DNA from: Entamoeba invadens IP1
Taxonomy: Eukaryota; Evosea; Mastigamoebida; Endamoebidae
DNA: 64,000 nt
Direction: 5' to 3'
Assembly: GCF_000330505.1 (NCBI RefSeq)
Contig: NW_004440199.1
Location: 80,819-144,818, forward strand
The position numbers and the translations under genes were made by a program. Under the pieces are notes generated by a model that saw only the letters and a program-made list of their open reading frames with translations, searched no databases and had not been told where the DNA came from. Position 1 is the stretch's first letter; every line of letters starts with the position of its first letter. Below, piece by piece: positions 9,575 to 19,607 of the stretch.

Positions 9575-10294
9575 ATGAATAGAAGAAAAAACCACAACTC
9601 TTCAATTTTAAAACAAAAAGTTATGAACGAGATATATGTGAGCAATTTATCTGAGTCTGTGACGAGCGAAGAGCTGTCGTCCTTTTTCTCGTCGTACTCA
9701 CCAGTTACATGCAAAGTGAATGAAGTTGACGTTACCAAATATTTGCAGAAGGGTAAAGTCGAAGTGGAGAGTGTCGAAGAAGTCCAACACATCCAACAAC
9801 AAGTGAGTGGTCGAATCATCGAAGGGCATCGGCTTAAAATATCGCGCCCAATTTCAGACAAACTGAGTGAGACGACGTTAATTGTCACCCATCTCCCATC
9901 AACATACACACAAGAACAGTTCGTTGACCTTTTTAAACCTTTCAAAACAACAAGCGTCCTCTTAGACCCTCCCAAACACAAAGCTGGTCAATCCGCTGGT
10001 AATGCTAATTTGACTTTTAATGACAAGGAAAGTGCTCTGAAAGCACTTGATATGAACGGAAAAGAATTAGCCGGCAAAGTCCTCCGCGTCGTCGTCTCCG
10101 ATCCATCCAAGTCTAATAAAAAGAAGCCTCAAAATCACCCGAAAAAAACTGAAAGTTCTGAAGACGAACAAATCCAACCAAAGAAAGAAAGAAAACATAA
10201 GTGCTTTATATGTAAATCTACGGGACATTTAACTAAAGAATGCCCAAATAAAGTGACTGAAAAAAAGACGAAAAAACACCAAAAAAAAGAGTAA
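9575..10294 (+). CDS. RRM-RRM-CCHC RNA-binding protein (239 aa)
   Basis: Two RRM folds lie at about residues 18-92 (EIYVSNLSESVTSEELSSFF) and 99-175 (TLIVTHLPSTYTQEQFVDLF). A Lys/Ser/Glu-rich linker follows, then one CCHC zinc knuckle (CFICKSTGHLTKEC, about 210-223) and a basic tail. It binds RNA by family. The target is unknown, and nuclear pre-rRNA or mRNA processing is a guess. The RNP1 octamers are degenerate. It belongs to a local family with the same architecture at 10552-11244, 11817-12731 and 48286-49164. ATG 9575 is used. Met-17 at 9623, just before the first RRM, is an alternative start. Confidence 0.85.
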   Translation: MNRRKNHNSSILKQKVMNEIYVSNLSESVTSEELSSFFSSYSPVTCKVNEVDVTKYLQKGKVEVESVEEVQHIQQQVSGRIIEGHRLKISRPISDKLSETTLIVTHLPSTYTQEQFVDLFKPFKTTSVLLDPPKHKAGQSAGNANLTFNDKESALKALDMNGKELAGKVLRVVVSDPSKSNKKKPQNHPKKTESSEDEQIQPKKERKHKCFICKSTGHLTKECPNKVTEKKTKKHQKKE

Positions 10295-10551
10295 GAAAGA
10301 GTGATTGAGTTTTATGTTGAATTTTTTAAAAAATTTTTAAAATATTTCAAAAAATTCAAAAAATACAAATCGTCCACTTGATTCACCATCTTCTGAGTAA
10401 AATAACACTGATTTTTTTTTTGAAATGAACGAATTTTGTGTTTTGAATTTTCAAAAAACGAAAAGCGTTCGTTTATGACAGGGAATTTGTGTCAGAAAGT
10501 GAACGAAATTGAATAAATAAAAAAAAGAGAAGACACTCATTAAACTCAATC

Positions 10552-11244
10552 TTATTTTTTCACGGACACGACGTATGGGCAATGATATTTCATGTGCCCC
10601 GCCTCGCCACAAATGAAACATTTTTGCTCTGCTTTTTTCTTTTCTTCTTTAGCCTTCTGTTCTCTTTCCTTAGTAATTCGCGACTTCTTTGCCTCCTTTT
10701 CCTGCAATTTTTGTTCTTCGGCTTCGTGCAGGAAACGGATGTTCGTCCGAGCGACTGCTGTGTTTGAGATCTCAACTTTCACGACTTGAGAGCCCAATTC
10801 TTTCCCGTTCAATTTAGCGACGGCGTTCTCCGCTAATTCTCGAGTATGGTAGACAGCATAAGCAATCCCACGAAGATCACCAACGTGCTTCTCTTCGAAG
10901 GAAAGAGACACGGGGTTATATGGTTCAAAGAGCTTTGAAAACTTTTCGTGTGTGAAAGTCTCAGGAACGTTTCCAATAAAAAGTAGGGTTTTGTTTTTAT
11001 CATCCGTCTTGTCGTATTTGACAGATATAACCCACCCCTTAAAGGATTTTCCATCTAATTCTTCGATGATTTTGGCTGCTACCTCGGGAGTCGGCGCCTC
11101 CACTGAACCCTTGTTGAAAAATTGATCATGAGAAAGACGGAGAAGACGGGCACTACTTGGCTTACACTCACTCATGAATGATGCTAGTGTTTCGTCAGTC
11201 GTGTCCTTCGGGATGTTCGATATTTGGATCGCACAGTATTTCAT
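10552..11244 (-). CDS. RRM-RRM-CCHC RNA-binding protein (230 aa)
   Basis: RRM1 is at about residues 4-77 (IQISNIPKDTTDETLASFM) and RRM2 at about 86-160 (LLFIGNVPETFTHEKFSKLF, then GIAYAVYHT as RNP1). A charged Lys/Glu helix of about 35 residues follows, then a CCHC knuckle CFICGEAGHMKYHC (about 209-222) and a very short tail. It is convergent with the paralogue at 9575-10294 (257-bp gap). The same domain order and spacing indicate local duplication. RNA-binding by family, with an unknown substrate. Confidence 0.87.
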   Translation of the reverse strand: MKYCAIQISNIPKDTTDETLASFMSECKPSSARLLRLSHDQFFNKGSVEAPTPEVAAKIIEELDGKSFKGWVISVKYDKTDDKNKTLLFIGNVPETFTHEKFSKLFEPYNPVSLSFEEKHVGDLRGIAYAVYHTRELAENAVAKLNGKELGSQVVKVEISNTAVARTNIRFLHEAEEQKLQEKEAKKSRITKEREQKAKEEKKKAEQKCFICGEAGHMKYHCPYVVSVKK

Positions 11245-11816
11245 TCACACAGTCAATTTTCTTGTTCCTTTGCAATAAATAAAACCCTGTTATTGCTTTT
11301 GAGTTCAATAGAAACAAAAATGTCTTTTTTTATTAATTGCTGTGTTTCATTTGCATTGTTTTTTAATTTTATGCACTTTTGGGAAACTAGTAATATTTAA
11401 CAAAATAAATTATATCAAGAATTATATAATAATTAGTAATTAATAATTAAAATATATTAACAATAACTAGAGTTAATTATAATGAAAAGAAGTTTGAAAA
11501 TGGATTTTTAAACTATTATTTCTAATTCCATTTTTTATAAGTCATTTGATTATAATAAATTTATATAACAAATTCAATTATTTAAAAACAATTAATAGTT
11601 TTAGTTTAATTATAATTATATATATTATACAATTAATAATATAACAACAACCAAAGACATCAAATAAATTATATCGGAATCTAATTGCTTTATTATGACA
11701 GCAAATTCTATATAAAAATAAAAACAATTAAAAACGATCCGTTAAAAACAACATGTTTGACCCCAGAAGTGAACCCTAAAAAGAGTGAAGAGTGCATCAC
11801 ATCCACTAAAAAGCAA
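11245..11816. other. divergent intergenic region
   Basis: Separates two divergent RRM-CCHC genes. The frame of the next gene stays open upstream of its first ATG (back to about 11685) but has no ATG there, so it is treated as leader. Otherwise AT-rich. Confidence 0.5.
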
Positions 11817-12731
11817 ATGGAAGGGTTCAGTCTTAAGATCACCAACTTGGACAAAACAGTGACATTAGACGACCTTAACGCGAAGATTCACCAATATAAC
11901 TTTGATCCTGTCAGTGTGACTATTCGCACATGGTCGGCAGACAAAAGTTACGGGTATGGCAGAGTTTACACTCGTAACACGACAGAAGCGAATCGGATTG
12001 TTACAGATATGAACGGGAAAGTAGTTGAAGGCAACGAACTTAAAGTAGTTATTCAGCACGATGACGTCAGTCAGACAATCGTGTACGTTGGAAACGTGCC
12101 AGTGATACTTGGAGAAGATGGATTTAAAGCACTCTTTGAACAGTACCGACCAAAAAATGTGGAATTTATTTTAACAAAGGCTGGCGATTCAAAAGGAATT
12201 GCTGACGTTGTTCTGAAGGATTACCTTTCTGTCTTGAACTTCGACGCTCGTTTTAATAACTACAAAATTGGAAACCAAAAGATAAGCTTCAAAGTCCCCA
12301 AATTGAAAAAAGCCAAAGTCGAGAAGATGGAAGAGGAGAGTGAGAGTCAAAAACAGCCTAAAGTGACTCCGATTGACGACGAAAATAAAGAAGATGATGA
12401 CGAAGACAATGGTGGATTTGTGGATCCAGCGACTCTCGCAGACAAAGAAGAAAAGAAAGAAGAACTTCTCCAGCAAAGAAAGAAGGACAGAAAGTCACAA
12501 CGAATCAAAATCGCGTATAACAAAGATAAGAGTGCCGCTAAAAAAGAGAAAAGAAAACAAATTGGATGTTTTATCTGCCAACAACAAGGCCACACCTCAC
12601 AGGACTGCCCATATAAAGACAAGAAAATACCAAAGAAGGCAGAAAAGAAGAGTAACAATAAGAAGGGCGAGAAAAGATCTGGTAAGAAAGGAAAAACGGC
12701 TCACAGCGACGATGGCGAGAGCAACGAATAA
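11817..12731 (+). CDS. RRM-RRM-CCHC RNA-binding protein with charged linker (304 aa)
   Basis: RRM1 is at about residues 4-78 (LKITNLDKTVTLDDLNAKI) and RRM2 at about 83-155 (TIVYVGNVPVILGEDGFKALF). A long Glu/Asp/Lys-rich segment (about 160-240) follows, then a CCHC knuckle CFICQQQGHTSQDC and a Lys/Arg/Ser-rich tail. It is the longest of the three clustered copies because of the acidic linker. Start chosen at the first in-frame ATG (11817), directly before RRM1. The frame is open further upstream but lacks ATG. Family role: RNA binding. The highly charged linker and tail suggest a nuclear or nucleolar site, by inference. Confidence 0.85.
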   Translation: MEGFSLKITNLDKTVTLDDLNAKIHQYNFDPVSVTIRTWSADKSYGYGRVYTRNTTEANRIVTDMNGKVVEGNELKVVIQHDDVSQTIVYVGNVPVILGEDGFKALFEQYRPKNVEFILTKAGDSKGIADVVLKDYLSVLNFDARFNNYKIGNQKISFKVPKLKKAKVEKMEEESESQKQPKVTPIDDENKEDDDEDNGGFVDPATLADKEEKKEELLQQRKKDRKSQRIKIAYNKDKSAAKKEKRKQIGCFICQQQGHTSQDCPYKDKKIPKKAEKKSNNKKGEKRSGKKGKTAHSDDGESNE

Positions 12732-12833
12732 TTGATTTTAGATTGAGTACTTCTGTGTCGTTGTCAAACTTGAAATAAAAATACGATTAACTGGGCACTG
12801 ATAAGAAGCGCATTACAACAGCGACAAACAGTG

Positions 12834-14531
12834 TTAGGTGACTATAGCCGTCAGTCCATAACTCCTTTGGTGCTCTTTCGAGCCAAAAAGCTGCGCGTTC
12901 TTCACAAGGTGACCCTGTAACTTGAGGAGCATTGGTATCCGATTTTCAACAGCCTTTGGGTGGGTATGGAGTTCTGTATCAATGTACTTTGTGAACGCGT
13001 TTCGTGGAAATAAAGGAAAAACCTGTTCCAAGATATCTCGATTGTCTTGGGCTATTTTCTTCCACAGTTCATCATAACAAGTGAACGGATCCTCAACCAA
13101 AGTCTCGAGGTTGTCTGAAATACCAAGGTGCTCTTTCCAAAGACGTTTCCTCAAATCGCTGATCTCTTTCCCCCCCAAAACCTCAGTCTTGTCAAACACC
13201 AATTTCACTTTCTCGTTTTCCTCAATTGAAATCGCAATTTCAGTATCTCGGTCTCCTCTCAGTGATCGGTCATTGATGTTTGCAGATCCAAGTAACATGA
13301 ATTCGTCGTCGATTATCATCAATTTTGAGTGTACGTATATCTGACTCAATGTGACTCCAAGCTTCTCGCACCACCCGACGTTGTACAAATTGTTGACACT
13401 AAGATACTTCTGCCAGTCGTCAATTCCATTTTTCTGTAATGTACTCACTATCCCTCCAACACCATCGTATAGTGCCAGTCTTGTGTATTCGGCCATCTTT
13501 CTCACTGATTTGTGTTTGAGCTCTCCTTCACTAAAAAGCGGAAGTACAATGATAACGAAGAACTTTTCATCCTTTTTCGCGGCTTCGATAATTTTCTTTG
13601 CAATCTCCCTTCCAATTTTGTTCGATATGTTCCTCTTTCCCGAGTTTGACAAAAAGTACTGCTGCTCGATGTAAATGAACCGCTTTGCCTTTCTCACCAA
13701 TTTGAGCATCTCGCCATATATACTACACTCATTTTTTCCTCCTGACAATTTGCATGATGACTGACAAAACCTCATAGAAACGCCACCTTTCTTTTTCTGC
13801 GCTGGTGCCGTCTGCATCTCGCCGCCATAGAATTGCCACCTCTGTAAAAAGTGTTGTTGGAGATCCATGATAATTTCTCCATCAACTTTACAGTGCACGT
13901 CATGCCACGGCATTCTTGGATATTGAAATCGGTTTGTTTTTGGAATTTGAATGTTGTTGTAATCTGCTGGTGGGAAGAGCAATGCACCGTTTGGAGCGTC
14001 TCTGACCATTGGTGTGATGTGATGGAAAATGTTGTCATACCTCCCCAAGCACAAATCAACTCCGCCAAGTAATGCGACTTTGTTGTCGACAATGACCAAC
14101 TTCTCGTGGTTGGAGTAAATCAGCGACCAATGTTTACAAATGCAAGTAATGTTTGGGTGGAGTTTGTTGAGTATCTTCGCTGTTTTTCTGTTGTCTGTGA
14201 GGTGCGAAAACCAAGGCGAGTTGTACAAAATAACAGAAACTTGAACGCCCCTGATAGCAGCCGCAGCTAATAAATCAACAAGTTTTTTTGACTGTAACGG
14301 ATGTGGCGTACGCACAAGGGTGATGTCCAAGTCCATTCTCCAGTCCATAATGTGTATCTTCCGTCGGGCTGTTGAAATCGCCTCCGCAACAGATTGCATC
14401 GCTTCGGCACCGTCAACGTAGAACTCGATGTCGCCGCTCCGCAACGGAAACGACGAGTGCGTTTGCAACAGCGCCCGTTTGAACTTTAACGTTTTCTGAA
14501 TGTCGGCAAGGCGATAGTAAAGGCTTCGCAT
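12834..14531 (-). CDS. phospholipase D (565 aa)
   Basis: Hydrolyses phospholipids to phosphatidic acid and head group. Both HKD catalytic motifs are intact: HxK(x)4D at His142/Lys144/Asp149 followed by LLGGVDLC, and at His401/Lys403/Asp408 followed by LLGSANINDRS. FIYIEQQYF (residues 285-293), typical of eukaryotic PLD1/2-type enzymes, is also present. There are no PX or PH domains, signal peptide or membrane span, so this is a compact PLD, about half the length of animal PLD1. It converges with the RRM gene ending at 12731. Activity is well supported by motifs. Substrate choice and location cannot be read from the sequence. Confidence 0.93.
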   Translation of the reverse strand: MRSLYYRLADIQKTLKFKRALLQTHSSFPLRSGDIEFYVDGAEAMQSVAEAISTARRKIHIMDWRMDLDITLVRTPHPLQSKKLVDLLAAAAIRGVQVSVILYNSPWFSHLTDNRKTAKILNKLHPNITCICKHWSLIYSNHEKLVIVDNKVALLGGVDLCLGRYDNIFHHITPMVRDAPNGALLFPPADYNNIQIPKTNRFQYPRMPWHDVHCKVDGEIIMDLQQHFLQRWQFYGGEMQTAPAQKKKGGVSMRFCQSSCKLSGGKNECSIYGEMLKLVRKAKRFIYIEQQYFLSNSGKRNISNKIGREIAKKIIEAAKKDEKFFVIIVLPLFSEGELKHKSVRKMAEYTRLALYDGVGGIVSTLQKNGIDDWQKYLSVNNLYNVGWCEKLGVTLSQIYVHSKLMIIDDEFMLLGSANINDRSLRGDRDTEIAISIEENEKVKLVFDKTEVLGGKEISDLRKRLWKEHLGISDNLETLVEDPFTCYDELWKKIAQDNRDILEQVFPLFPRNAFTKYIDTELHTHPKAVENRIPMLLKLQGHLVKNAQLFGSKEHQRSYGLTAIVT

Positions 14532-15200
14532 ATCAATTCCTCAATGACTTTCACACATTTTTCTCGCCTTAAATTATCTTTTATTCCACCTTTGCTTATC
14601 AGTTTGAGATACTATTGTTTATAGTTGATTTATTTAATATTATTAAATTATTATATCATCCTTTTTGAAATTTTATAGTAAATTTTATGGTAAAATGTTC
14701 TAATTGTTATTACTTAAAAGTATGGTTTTAGTTATAATTAAAAATTAATAAATTATGTTTGTTTTATTGTTGTAATAAAACAAATTATAATAATTAAAAA
14801 AAAATATTGTAAAATACAAAAAAAGGCTATAAATTGATGTTGATAAATAATTGAACAAATTTAATCACAATATTTCAAAACACCTCAGAAAAAAATACTT
14901 TTATAATTTGGTCAAGAAGTATCAATATGTTTTATTTAAAACTATTGAAACAAAAACAAATAAATATCTTGAACGAAGTAAAAGACAAGTAAAGCAAAAA
15001 AGATTTTCAAGAAAGGGGACCCCGGAAATTGCGGAGGTTTTTGAGGCAAAACAGTTAAACTAAAAAATGAATAATTAGATTGCGTTTTTCAACTCCACCC
15101 CAAAATAGGTTTTTTGAAGTAGCAAGGCTGTAAGAACGGGTAAATTGGGGAGAAGGAAGATAAGAGGAGGAAGAGAACGGGGAAGGAACTGAAAAATCCA
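14532..15200. other. divergent intergenic region
   Basis: AT-rich to about 14990. From 15000 to 15200 it is G+C and purine-rich (AGGAAGATAAGAGGAGGAAG-like), directly upstream of the EF-hand gene, and probably its promoter and leader. The frame of that gene is open for several codons before its ATG. An open frame at 14851-15063 lacks an ATG and is rejected. Confidence 0.5.
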
Positions 15201-15680
15201 ATGAAGGCATCAAGAAGAAGACAGGAAGATGGAGTGACCGACCCAGAGATGATTGAGGAGCTCGGTGATTTCTTCGACACAATCAAAGCCCCTGACGGAA
15301 ATTTGAAGCGTGATGATTTCAAGCGTGTCTTGAACACCTACGCCGTTCGTGGCTTCCCATCAGACGTCATTGACGACGCCTTCAACGAGGCAGACCCAAA
15401 CAAAACAGGAACAATCACACGTGACACCTTTGTCTCGATGATGTCCGACAAAATGAAACAAACGTCAAACCAAGCCGGTCTCACCCAGGCATTCGAGACA
15501 TTCGACCCAAAACAAGACAAGACCATCGATAAGGCAAAATTCGTCACGCTCCTCAAGAACATTGGTAAACCACTGACCCCTGACGAGATCAACGAATTCC
15601 TCGCTATCGTCAAGAGCGCCAACAACGACGAAGAAATTAGATACGAGCTCTTCATCCAGGAAGTGTTCGCTAAAAAGTAA
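15201..15680 (+). CDS. EF-hand protein of calmodulin/light-chain type (159 aa)
   Basis: Four EF-hand-like units lie at about residues 18-50, 57-85, 92-120 and 126-155, as in calmodulin and myosin light chains. Loops are degenerate. The second (DPNKTGTITRDT) ends in Thr instead of Glu, the third (DPKQDKTIDKAK) ends in Lys, and the first and fourth lack a regular ligand set. Calcium binding is therefore doubtful. A structural light-chain role, for example on a myosin or the actin cytoskeleton, is more likely. Codon use is markedly more C-ended than in its neighbours, which suggests high expression. The basic start MKASRRR could be preceded by further coding sequence. Confidence 0.8.
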   Translation: MKASRRRQEDGVTDPEMIEELGDFFDTIKAPDGNLKRDDFKRVLNTYAVRGFPSDVIDDAFNEADPNKTGTITRDTFVSMMSDKMKQTSNQAGLTQAFETFDPKQDKTIDKAKFVTLLKNIGKPLTPDEINEFLAIVKSANNDEEIRYELFIQEVFAKK

Positions 15681-15918
15681 TTCACTTTTCTTGCTACACT
15701 ATATTTTTTACTTCTTTTTTCCCTCTTTAAATGTCGTTTCGTTCCACTCAACTTCTCATTCTTTCACATTTAAAATCTGAGAAAACTTGAAATGCATTAC
15801 ACATGTATAGTTGGTTCTATGATATAATATATCTAAAAGTAAAACACCCAAAACAAAAAACTCCTTATTTTGGGTTAACACTTAAAATTACATTGAACTA
15901 AATTCAAGTCTATAAAAA

Positions 15919-16058
15919 TCGGGAAATTTCGAGTTTATAACATATTTTCCCTGTATTTAAAAGTTTATAATTTGTATTACAACACACAGCCAAAAAAATG
16001 GAAAAACGCCAAAAAATATTAAATATCCCTATAAAACACATCAATATAAATAACACCA
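15919..16058 (+). repeat. dispersed structured repeat, copy 1
   Basis: About 140 bp that aligns end to end with 48083-48220. Shared blocks include GAGTTTATAA, GTTTATAATTTGTAT and the exact 21-bp block ending CACATCAAT. A hairpin near the 5' end shows a compensatory change: GGGAAA/TTTCCC here and AGGAAA/TTTCCT in copy 2. Non-coding. It could be a small RNA gene, a SINE/MITE or a promoter module. It lies just upstream of the pogo-like transposon. Confidence 0.6.
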
Positions 16059-16179
16059 TATTTAAGTGTTAAACTTAATGATTGTTAATAATGAATATTT
16101 TCTAATTTAAACTATATTTATCTAAGATTTTTTTGTTTTATAAATTATTAGACTTGTTTAATTAATAAAAAATGAATTA

Positions 16180-16265
16180 TAGTCATGGTAAAAAAGGTTG
16201 TTGAGTAAAAATGGTTGTTGATTGAATAAAGGTTCGGTTTATTTTTGTATTTCAAGAAAAGTTAC
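16180..16265 (+). repeat. left inverted repeat with internal direct repeats
   Basis: Contains two copies of GGTTGTTGA (16196-16204 and 16213-16221), 17 bp apart. They are mirrored in the right repeat and are candidate transposase binding sites. Confidence 0.8.
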
Positions 16266-17071
16266 AAATTTCTTCGCATCATTGAAATAATATTGAAAAT
16301 ATGTTTTTGAGCAAATAAAACTATTTATAACAAAGGAGCGTATTTTTAAAACAAATTGTTTTCTTCTCAATCTCAACATTTTTGTGTGTTGATTTTATAA
16401 AATGTATAACATTTTCAATTTTGAATCGAAAATTGTTTTTTTGTAATTCGAAAAACAAGTATAGTTCAATATAGTTAATATAGTTTCTGAAAAAATGAAA
16501 GTGCTTTTTTTCACCATGTTCGAAAAATAGAACACAACCAAGGATAATCATAAAAACGATAATTGACAGTATTACAATTGGTTGTCAATTGTATAACATT
16601 AAGAGCTGTTTATTGAACATTATAGATATTACATTATTCATAATCATTGTTGTTTATCAAAAAAAGAAAATGAAAGTGTTTTTTTTCACCCCCTTTCATT
16701 TTTTGAGTAAAATAAGAAATGAAATTGAAAAATTATATCATTGTTAAATTTGAGTACTCCTCTTTATTACAAACGACATTTGTATTGGAAGCAAACTATA
16801 CACAATCATGAGTATCAAAGTTATGGTCACACAATCGTTTTTTAAATTTATTTTCTTGAGAACATGAAAAATAGAAAATAAAGAGTCAATTGCTACATAA
16901 AAAAACAGGAAATCATCCAATAAGTATAAAAATATATTGCGATTAGATGTCAAATTGTTGGGAAAGAATAAAGATAATTTTTCGAAACACTTCAAATTAT
17001 AATTATTAATAAAATTAACCATTATTTATAATAAAATTAATAAATACAGCTGGTTTCAGAACTCAATAATC

Positions 17072-18746
17072 ATGTCCAAACCACAGCGAAAACCCGCTTC
17101 AAAAAAATTGGATTTGAGCGTGTTGCGCCACAGTACCAAATCAGGTCGTGGCTGTGATTTATTAGATTTCTGTGAAACCCATGCAACAGAAATCATGGAA
17201 TGTCTAACAATCCAACAACAAATGAAATTGTTGAGAAGTGAAAAATGGCTTGAAAAGGTTTCAATTGAAACGAAAGCCAAAGTGTTGGGTGTCTCACCCT
17301 CGACGGCCCGCCTCAACAACTTGTATGACGATGTCGAAGGGAAGTCTGGAAGAAAACGAGAAATTAATCAATCGAGGATGCCGTTGTTGTTAGAAACAAT
17401 TCGAGAAAGACAAAACACCACCAAACCAATTACCACTAAAGAGATGGGAAATGTTGTAGAAGGAGTTGTTGGGAAGAAAGTATCAAAAAGAACCATCGCA
17501 AACAGTTTGAGAAGGGAGGGTTTAATTAAGAAGATTGCAAAACCAATGGATAAAGAGAGAGCTGAGCTGAGTAAAGATGAGTTAAGAAGCTATGAAACTA
17601 GAGCTGTTGATTTGTTGAACAATGACAAACAATATGCCGGCGAAAGAGTTGTCCACTTGAATGGAGTTAAACCCTCCCTCCTTATCAACATGGACGAAAG
17701 TGGTTATTGTCCATTTGTGGACTCAAAAAGGAGCAACTTTTATGTTGACGACAACTATGACTACACCAACTCTTACTCTGTTGATCGCTCTCAAAAACGC
17801 ATAACACTGATTGCAGGAATATTTGCCAACAACACCACGCTGAAACCAATGATCATACTATCAAACTTGACAATGAAAAATGAAATCGACAGATACATAG
17901 ACAGAGATGATGTTGAAATTGCATATCAACGAAAATCCTTCATTACGGAAGACATATACACGTTGTGGCTTGAAAGATGTCTTAAACCAGAACTGGAATT
18001 AAGAAGAAAAAATTGCCCACAAGAATGGGCGGTTTTAATACAAGACAACTGTGTTAGCCACATTAAAGACGGTGCTAGAAAGTGGCTGTTCGAAAATAAA
18101 GTGGCTTTATTATTATTGTGCCCACACAGTAGCCACTTGTCTCAGCCACTGGACGTCGTCATATTTGGCGTTCAAAAAGTTTGTTTTTTATTATGAGAGA
18201 AATTACTGAAATAATATTATTATTCAAAGCCTTTATAAGTCTTGTTAACATGTTTACTTTTCTTTTATTGTTATTGACATATAGAGAGCAATGGGTTCTT
18301 CGGTAGTTTCTCGACTTGTTGGTATGAAGTGCCCCGTTGGTGTTATGTCTCAAAAGGATGATGTTGAAGATGAAGTCAAGAAAGCTACAAAGCGAAGAAA
18401 AATGGAAATTTTAGAACTCAAGGATCAAGATGGTGCAATAGATGCTGCTAAGTTGGAAGAGTTGTCTGTTTGTATGGTCACAAAAAGAGTCGTTGAAATC
18501 ATCCAATCGTTCAAAATTGCCTGCGTAAACAACAACAACACCTCAGCCTTTCACATGTGTGGTTACGTAAAAAAGCCAATTGGAAAAGAAAAAGAGGGTA
18601 CTTATGATGTCAGAATTTTCTACTGTAGGGAGTATGCCTTCAGAATACGAGAGTTTTTGGGCGAACAGGTTTGTGTAGTTCCTGTTGCCTTTCCTGGAAG
18701 AAGAAGCAACTTAAACATTGATAAAAACGAAGGCACTTCAAAATGA
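17072..18746 (+). CDS. pogo/Tigger-type DDE_1 transposase (two exons, 522 aa)
   Basis: Cuts and joins transposon DNA. Exon 1 is 17072-18178 and exon 2 is 18285-18746. The 106-nt intron 18179-18284 has a GTTTGT donor and ATAG acceptor and is in phase 0, so QK|RAMGSS reads through. An N-terminal helix-turn-helix region (about residues 55-160, IETKAKVLGVSPSTARLN) precedes the DDE_1 catalytic core. The core carries MDESGY (Asp208), IQDNCVSH (Asp325) and SQPLDV (Asp361), giving a D-D35-D spacing. Exon 2 adds a Lys-rich tail of about 150 residues. All three catalytic residues are present and no internal stop is seen after splicing. Confidence 0.87.
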
Positions 18747-19521
18747 TTGAAAATTTGTGTTATGTTTGATTTATTTTTTGACTATTTTCTGATAATTTCA
18801 ATTTAAGTTGGGCTGACCTGTAAGATTAATTAAAGTACACAAGTTCAAAAGGAATTTAAAATGAAATTTATTTTTATTCTTCAATCATTGTTAATATTAT
18901 TTAAGTTTAAAAAATAAAAATATGGTTTTAAAAACGTCTTTTTGATACAATTGTCAAATTATGACATCTTGTAACCTTTAAGTTTTTACAAATCAACTCT
19001 GATTTTTACATATTTAACAGATCAATTAAACTGATATTTTTATTATTTAATCGCGTTTAAGTAACAACTGCATTTTCCTTAATTATTATAACATCGACAA
19101 TCTTTTTTTTCACGACTGCTTATTATTGTTTGTTTTTTTATTTCTCTTTATTCAATGTGTTTATCGATAGCTTTATTTGCTTAAGTTGAACAAATACTGG
19201 TTGTCAAAAAGGTGGAATTGTGGAGTTTGTTTACGTTTTGTTAATACAGAAGGTGTTGACCGTATAGGTTTAGCGTTTCTTTTGATGATTGGCTTTTTAC
19301 TTGTTTAAAGCATAAAATACTCTTGCCATTGACTAGAGCATTCATCTAATTGAAACTTTTATCATCTTTTTGTTATTGTTTTTTGTTATTGTTTATAAAT
19401 GAGAAGAAATCTTTTTTCCCTTCATTTTCTATTTATTTTTTTTTCGTTTTGATTTGAATAATATGTTCTTTTTCGTTCTGTTTGAAGGGAAAACAACTTC
19501 AATTAAAGGTACACTATAAGT

Positions 19522-19607
19522 GTAAATTTTATTGAAATGTAAAAATAAACCGAACCTTTATTCAATCAACAACCATTTTTACTCAACAACCTTTTTTACC
19601 ATGACTA
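19522..19607 (-). repeat. right inverted repeat of pogo-like element
   Basis: Reverse complement of 16180-16265, with the outer 67 bp identical. It ends CCATGACTA before TA at 19608-19609. Confidence 0.85.

Larger units (their letters stand above)
16180..19607 (+). mobile_element. pogo/Tigger-like Tc1/mariner-superfamily transposon, 3.4 kb
   Basis: The inverted ends (16180-16265 and 19522-19607) are identical for the outer 67 bp and start TAGTCATGG. They are flanked by TA (16178-16179, 19608-19609), the Tc1/mariner duplication. The ends can also be read as GTCATGG with TA inside. The element encodes a DDE_1-type transposase with one intron, apparently intact. About 0.9 kb before and 0.8 kb after the gene are non-coding. 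Open frames on the minus strand at 16321-16551 and 16744-17022 look like noise. The intact gene and matching ends suggest recent or possible current activity. Confidence 0.88.

Noticed and set aside
9514..9981. 155-codon minus-strand frame
   Set aside because: Antisense shadow of the RRM gene at 9575-10294.
14851..15063. 70-codon plus-strand frame
   Set aside because: No ATG start and composition like the surrounding intergenic DNA.
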